Part shown: positions 41,474 to 45,091 of the stretch, in pieces
Position numbering within the stretch: the stretch's first letter is position 1
Layout of the letters: every line of letters starts with the position of its first letter
Source: Acidobacteriota bacterium
GTDB taxonomy: Bacteria > Acidobacteriota > Vicinamibacteria > Vicinamibacterales > 2-12-FULL-66-21
NCBI GenBank assembly: GCA_003222675.1
Contig: QHWT01000066.1
Location: forward strand, 36,965 to 82,055
Reading direction: 5' to 3'
DNA length: 45,091 nt
Position numbers and translations under genes: made by a program
The notes under the pieces: generated by a model
Database searches by the model: none
Told to the model about the DNA's origin: nothing
Seen by the model: the letters and a program-made list of their open reading frames with translations, nothing else

Positions 41474-41501
41474 TCGACGCTGCGGGTTTCTTCTGTATAG
41501 T
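41474..41501 (+). promoter_or_regulatory. Probable tyrS promoter with little or no leader
   Basis: TCGACG (41474-41479) and TATAGT (41496-41501) with a 16-base spacer fit a sigma70-type promoter. The start of transcription would fall at about 41507-41510, on or just before the tyrS ATG (41510). No Shine-Dalgarno sequence precedes that ATG, which suits a leaderless mRNA. Confidence 0.5.
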
Positions 41502-41509
41502 ACCGGACG

Positions 41510-42787
41510 ATGGATTTGTACGAAGAGCTCGAATGGCGCGAGATGATCTACGACGGTACGGAAGGGCTGCGCGACGCCCTCGCATCGAGCTCTCTCACGG
41601 GCTACATCGGCTTCGATCCAACAGCGTCGAGCCTTCACGTCGGCTCGTTGCTGACGGTCCTCGGTCTGGCGCGCCTGCAGCGCGCGGGGCACGCACCCAT
41701 CGCGGTCGTCGGTGGCGGCACCGGGATGATCGGTGATCCCAGCGGCAAGTCGCAGGAGCGCGTGCTGCTGTCGAGCGAGCAGATCGAGATCAACGTCGCC
41801 GGCATCCGAGAGCAGCTCGCGCGCTTGCTCGATTTCGACGCGGCCCGCAACCCCGCACGGATCGTCAACAACGCCGACTGGCTGGGCGGCATCGACGTGC
41901 TGTCGTTTTTGAGGGACGTCGGAAAGCATTTCACCGTCAGCTCCATGCTGCAGAAGGAGTCGGTGAATCGCCGGCTCGAGACCGAAGAGGGCATCTCGTA
42001 CACCGAGTTCAGCTATCTCGTCCTGCAGGCCTACGACTTCCTGCAGCTGTTCGATCGCACCGGCTGCACGCTGCAGATGGGCGGCAGCGATCAATGGGGC
42101 AACATCACGGCAGGCATCGATTTGATCCGGAAGCTGCGGGCCCGCAAGGCGCATGGCCTCGTGTGGCCGCTGATGCAGACTGCGTCAGGAGTGAAGTTTG
42201 GAAAGACAGAGGCGGGCGCCGTCTGGCTCGATCCAGAGCGGACCAAGCCGTTCCGCTTCTACCAGTTCTGGCTGAACACCGACGACCGTGACGTCGTGCG
42301 ATACCTCAAGTGCTTCACGTTCCTGCCGCGCGACACGATTGACGGACTCGCGCGCGCAACGGCCGAGAAGCCAGAGGCTCGTGAAGCACAGCGAACGCTC
42401 GCGCGCGAAGTGACGGCGCTCGTGCACGGGCAGGAGCAGGTGCACCGGGCGGAGCGGGCGGCGGAAGTGCTCTTCAGCGATCGCGTCGGTGAGGCGAGCA
42501 TCGAGGACGTGCTGACTGTATTCGAAGACGCGCCGTCGACTGAGCTGGCATTGCCCGAGGAAGGCATATCGATTACGGAACTGCTGACCACAGTGGGCCT
42601 GACGGCATCGAAGAGCGAAGCGACGCGCCTCGTCAAGACCAACGGTATTTCCGTGAACAACGTTCGCGCGACGGATGAGCGGAAGCGGCTCACTCGCGCG
42701 GATGCGATTCGAGGGCAGCTGTTCATCCTTCGCAAAGGGCGCAAGGATCATCATATCGTCAAGCTGCGGCCCGGCGCGCCGGCGTAG
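41510..42787 (+). CDS. tyrS: Tyrosyl-tRNA synthetase
   Basis: The 425-residue class I synthetase joins tyrosine to tRNA-Tyr. The HIGH motif appears as HVGS (43-46), the tyrosine pocket includes LQMGGSDQWGNI, and the KMSKS loop is KFGKT (229-233). The last 65 or so residues form an S4 RNA-binding domain (ITELLTTVGLTASKSEATRLV, then INNVRATDE-type end). Length is normal for the bacterial TyrRS. It may be read from a leaderless transcript. It is convergent with the GT2 gene and a hairpin lies between the two stops. Confidence 0.97.
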   Translation: MDLYEELEWREMIYDGTEGLRDALASSSLTGYIGFDPTASSLHVGSLLTVLGLARLQRAGHAPIAVVGGGTGMIGDPSGKSQERVLLSSEQIEINVAGIREQLARLLDFDAARNPARIVNNADWLGGIDVLSFLRDVGKHFTVSSMLQKESVNRRLETEEGISYTEFSYLVLQAYDFLQLFDRTGCTLQMGGSDQWGNITAGIDLIRKLRARKAHGLVWPLMQTASGVKFGKTEAGAVWLDPERTKPFRFYQFWLNTDDRDVVRYLKCFTFLPRDTIDGLARATAEKPEAREAQRTLAREVTALVHGQEQVHRAERAAEVLFSDRVGEASIEDVLTVFEDAPSTELALPEEGISITELLTTVGLTASKSEATRLVKTNGISVNNVRATDERKRLTRADAIRGQLFILRKGRKDHHIVKLRPGAPA

Positions 42788-42928
42788 GCAGCCGTCATTC
42801 GGAGCGCGGACCACCATCGGGTCGACGTGCCCCGCGCGGCGTGCGGGAACCGGCGCGGTGCGAGCGATCGAGCCGACGATATCGCTCATCCGGCGGATGT
42901 CGCACACCGGGACATCACGATCAACGGA

Positions 42929-42966
42929 CCAGATGGCGGTACGTACTGCGGCTGTCCGCTATCTGG
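42929..42966. terminator. Possible two-way terminator between tyrS and the GT2 gene
   Basis: CCAGATGGCGG (42929-42939) and CCGCTATCTGG (42956-42966) pair over 11 positions with one wobble. A shorter GCGG-CTGT-CCGC stem can form inside. The right arm covers the GT2 stop codon. Neither side has a T-run, so Rho-independent action is uncertain. Confidence 0.35.
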
Positions 42967-43624
42967 TGAGGCGGCACTTCAGCAGCGTCATCTTCTTGCC
43001 TTCGTCGATGCGTCGAGGGTTGTACGAAATCGGCACTTCGACGATGCGCCGGTTCCCGAGCAGCAGTTTGGCGGTGAGCTCCGGCTCGATGTCGAATCCG
43101 ACCGTGCGAAGCTGGATGCCATCGAGCGCGGGGCGGAGCATCACCTTGTAGGCGGTTTCCATGTCCGTCAGCCGTGCGCCGAACAAGATGTTCGTCAAGA
43201 GCGTCAGTAACCGGTTCGCCGCGCGTGTTTTCCTTGGGACGCGACCAGTTCGCTTGAGGAACCGCGAGCCATAAACGACATCCGCGCGTCCCTCGAGCAG
43301 AGGCTGGAGCAGCAGGCCGTACTCATTCGGATCGAGCTCGAGGTCGGCGTCCTGCACCAGGATGATGTCGCCGCTCGCGAACGCGAGGCCGAGGCGAACG
43401 GCCGCGCCCTTGCCGAGATTGATCGGGCTATGGTAAACGTGCACGGGCAGTCCGGTCGGCCAGCGGCGCGCGTCGATGATGCCGCGCGTGCCGTCGGTCG
43501 ATCCGTCGTTCGCGATGATGATTTCCTTTTCAACCGCGCCGAGATCGACAGCCGCGACACGATCGATGACGGCATCGATCGTCTGCTCTTCGTTGTAAAC
43601 GGGAATGATCACCGATAGGCGCAT
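42959..43624 (-). CDS. GT2-family glycosyltransferase (dolichyl-phosphate mannose synthase-like)
   Basis: I start at ATG 43624 (MRLSVIIPVYNEEQTIDAVI), the normal GT2 beginning. The upstream part of the frame is low-quality. The 221-residue GT-A domain has IIIANDGSTDGT, the DxD-type motif QDADLELDP, GSRFLKRTGRVPRKTRA and FDIEPELTAKLL. The domain ends after EVPISYNPRRIDEGKK, where relatives continue with a GW-DG segment. Here the chain stops after 11 different residues (MTLLKCRLTR), so the end may be truncated. It probably loads a sugar onto a polyprenyl phosphate for use by membrane GT-C enzymes. Confidence 0.85.
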   Translation of the reverse strand: MRLSVIIPVYNEEQTIDAVIDRVAAVDLGAVEKEIIIANDGSTDGTRGIIDARRWPTGLPVHVYHSPINLGKGAAVRLGLAFASGDIILVQDADLELDPNEYGLLLQPLLEGRADVVYGSRFLKRTGRVPRKTRAANRLLTLLTNILFGARLTDMETAYKVMLRPALDGIQLRTVGFDIEPELTAKLLLGNRRIVEVPISYNPRRIDEGKKMTLLKCRLTR

Positions 43625-43746
43625 CAGCGGCGGTCGAACTATACACGGGCGCGGGAACGCGGCCGCGCCCGCAACGTCATCGTTAATGGTTCTGCTTGCC
43701 GGCGCGCGTTTAGTGCCCCGCCAACGAACGGAAGAGGCCGGCGCGG

Positions 43747-43775
43747 TTGACAGATGCGGACGCGCTGCGTATATT
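43747..43775 (+). promoter_or_regulatory. Strong sigma70-type promoter upstream of a short terminated transcript
   Basis: TTGACA (43747-43752), a 17-base spacer and TATATT (43770-43775) form the best promoter in the window. Transcription would start near 43782 and meet an intrinsic terminator ending at 43844, about 62 bases later. Confidence 0.7.
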
Positions 43776-43781
43776 GAGTGG

Positions 43782-43844
43782 GTTCGAAGCGTGACCCGGT
43801 GCCGTGCACCGGAAGTGCTCCGAGAAATGTCCGGAGCATTTTTT
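43782..43844 (+). ncRNA. Candidate small RNA or attenuated leader with two hairpins
   Basis: The predicted transcript of about 62 nt begins after the promoter at 43747-43775. It contains a perfect CCGGTGC-CGT-GCACCGG hairpin (43799-43815 region) and then the terminator hairpin TGCTCCG...CGGAGCA followed by six T (43816-43844). No ORF fits. It could be a free small RNA or a leader whose read-through reaches the rRNA operon 460 bases downstream. The first hairpin has no alternative pairing that I can see with the terminator. I know of no family match. Confidence 0.4.
43816..43844 (+). terminator. Rho-independent terminator
   Basis: TGCTCCG (43816-43822) pairs with CGGAGCA (43832-43838) around a 9-base loop, and TTTTTT (43839-43844) follows. 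This is the clearest intrinsic terminator in the window. Confidence 0.85.
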
Positions 43845-43851
43845 GTCGGCC

Positions 43852-43875
43852 GGCCCTGAGCATCGTCGAAGGGCC
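43852..43875. repeat. REP-like palindrome in the rRNA upstream region
   Basis: GGCCCTGAGCATCGTCGAAG (43852-43871) continues to GGGCCC-type sequence at 43875. Outer arms GGCCCT/AGGGCC pair around GAGCATCGTCGA. The pattern CCCTTCGAC..GCTCAGGG is a dispersed palindrome seen in many bacterial genomes. It stands between the short terminated transcript and the rRNA promoter. Confidence 0.5.
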
Positions 43876-43962
43876 CGAACGTCTTCAGCCCGAGCATCCT
43901 TTCGGCTCTTCCGTTCACCGGCGCTCTCTTCCAAGAAGCTCGGCGCGACAAGCTTGACGAGG

Positions 43963-43991
43963 TTGACAAGGCTGGGACCGTCTAGTAATAT
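43963..43991 (+). promoter_or_regulatory. Probable 16S rRNA operon promoter
   Basis: TTGACA (43963-43968), 17 bases and TAATAT (43986-43991) form a sigma70-type promoter about 310 bases upstream of the mature 16S 5' end. A further TTGACG lies nine bases upstream. The interval 43992-44302 is the rRNA leader: it has a boxA (44071-44082) and paired stretches near 44245-44300 that may form the 16S processing stem. No gene is seen in it. Confidence 0.65.
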
Positions 43992-44070
43992 TGGAAGGTT
44001 CCCCTGACGACAAACGGTCGACGAGGGAACGTCTCTCGCCCCAGACGCGGAACGCGTCGCGGCGGCCCGG

Positions 44071-44082
44071 TTCTTTGAAAAC
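44071..44082 (+). promoter_or_regulatory. boxA antitermination element of the rRNA leader
   Basis: TTCTTTGAAAAC in GGTTCTTTGAAAACT is the usual bacterial boxA-like sequence near the start of rRNA operons, where NusB/NusE bind to let RNA polymerase ignore terminators. It lies 80 bases after the promoter and 220 bases before 16S. Confidence 0.6.
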
Positions 44083-44302
44083 TAGATAGAACGTGCAAGC
44101 ACAGCCCGTCGAGTATCAGCGGGTGGCGCAGCGCACGTCGCGTCCTGATTCCAGTTCGGTTCAGGGCGCGAGCTGCGAACCACTCATAAACTTGACGAAC
44201 TGAACAACGTAGAGAGAGCCATTAATCAACAGGCTTCTCGCGTTAAACGTTTGTTCCCGCCTTGTTGCGCCTCACGGCGCTGCGGCGCGGAACATACGCT
44301 CT

Positions 44303-45091
<789 letters not shown>

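Noticed and set aside
41444-42154. Longer form of the DUF268 protein
   Set aside because: The extra 237 codons are antisense to tyrS, and the family N-terminus begins at the ATG at 41443.
43625-43969. Longer form of the GT2 glycosyltransferase
   Set aside because: The extra residues have no GT2 similarity and run across the promoter/terminator region of the opposite strand.

Overview
The window is high-GC bacterial chromosome ending in the 5' half of a 16S rRNA gene (about 44303 to the window end). The 16S signature (GGGGGGGGCAAGCGTTGTTCGG-type region after the 515F site) and the gene families (CarboxypepD_reg/TonB-type barrel protein, PDZ-type membrane histidine kinase, HEAT and DUF268 proteins) suggest an Acidobacteriota member, most likely Vicinamibacteria (subdivision 6). 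This is pattern recognition from memory, not a search. No phage, plasmid or CRISPR structure is visible.

Layout. (1) 1-7935, plus strand: the end of an unknown secreted-type protein, a TonB-receptor-like outer-membrane protein, a PDZ/membrane/GAF/PAS histidine kinase with its NtrC-type sigma54 activator, and a small NAD(P)-binding epimerase. (2) 7896-16590, minus strand: a surface-glycan operon. Read in transcription order it has a STAS protein, a UbiA/DPPR-synthase-type prenyltransferase, a DUF362 protein, a coiled-coil/Arg-rich protein and four GT4 glycosyltransferases that form two paralogous pairs in A-B-B'-A' order, with 4-base stop/start overlaps from the coiled-coil gene onward. (3) 16938-21990, minus strand: an RND efflux permease with its lipoprotein adaptor, a zinc-ribbon/CxxC-x17-CxxC protein and ribosomal protein S21. 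(4) 22177-39693, mostly plus strand: a de novo purine biosynthesis supercluster, purD-purE, purB-purS-purQ-purL-purF, purM and purN, interleaved with mtaB, rlmN (minus), an M16 peptidase, a HEAT-repeat protein, a GT-C-like membrane protein and a REP-associated tyrosine transposase (RAYT). (5) 39807-43624: a Tat-type metallophosphoesterase and a DUF268 protein (minus), tyrS (plus) and a GT2 glycosyltransferase (minus). (6) 43625 to the end: a promoter plus intrinsic terminator that could make a roughly 60-nt RNA, a REP-like palindrome, an rRNA promoter, boxA and the 16S gene.

The nine pur genes cover most steps from PRPP to AMP: PurF, PurD, PurN, PurSQL, PurM, PurE and PurB. PurC, PurH, PurK and PurA are not in the window. 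The purL reading frame is broken here: about 56 bases appear to be missing next to a frame change, between the conserved NPLVN and AKTGRDG blocks. This is either a real lesion or an assembly error.

The most unusual property is how many gene junctions hold different small repeats: heptanucleotide arrays of unrelated sequence, GCGGGTC/GACCCGC palindromes (one inside mtaB), a 93-bp GC-rich tandem repeat, a 58-61 bp duplicated unit fused to the purF 5' end, and a RAYT flanked on both sides by paired GGGGTC/GACCCC palindromes whose centres are 29 bp apart. The last palindrome overlaps the purN start and encodes exactly the six N-terminal residues that PurN has beyond the E. coli enzyme.
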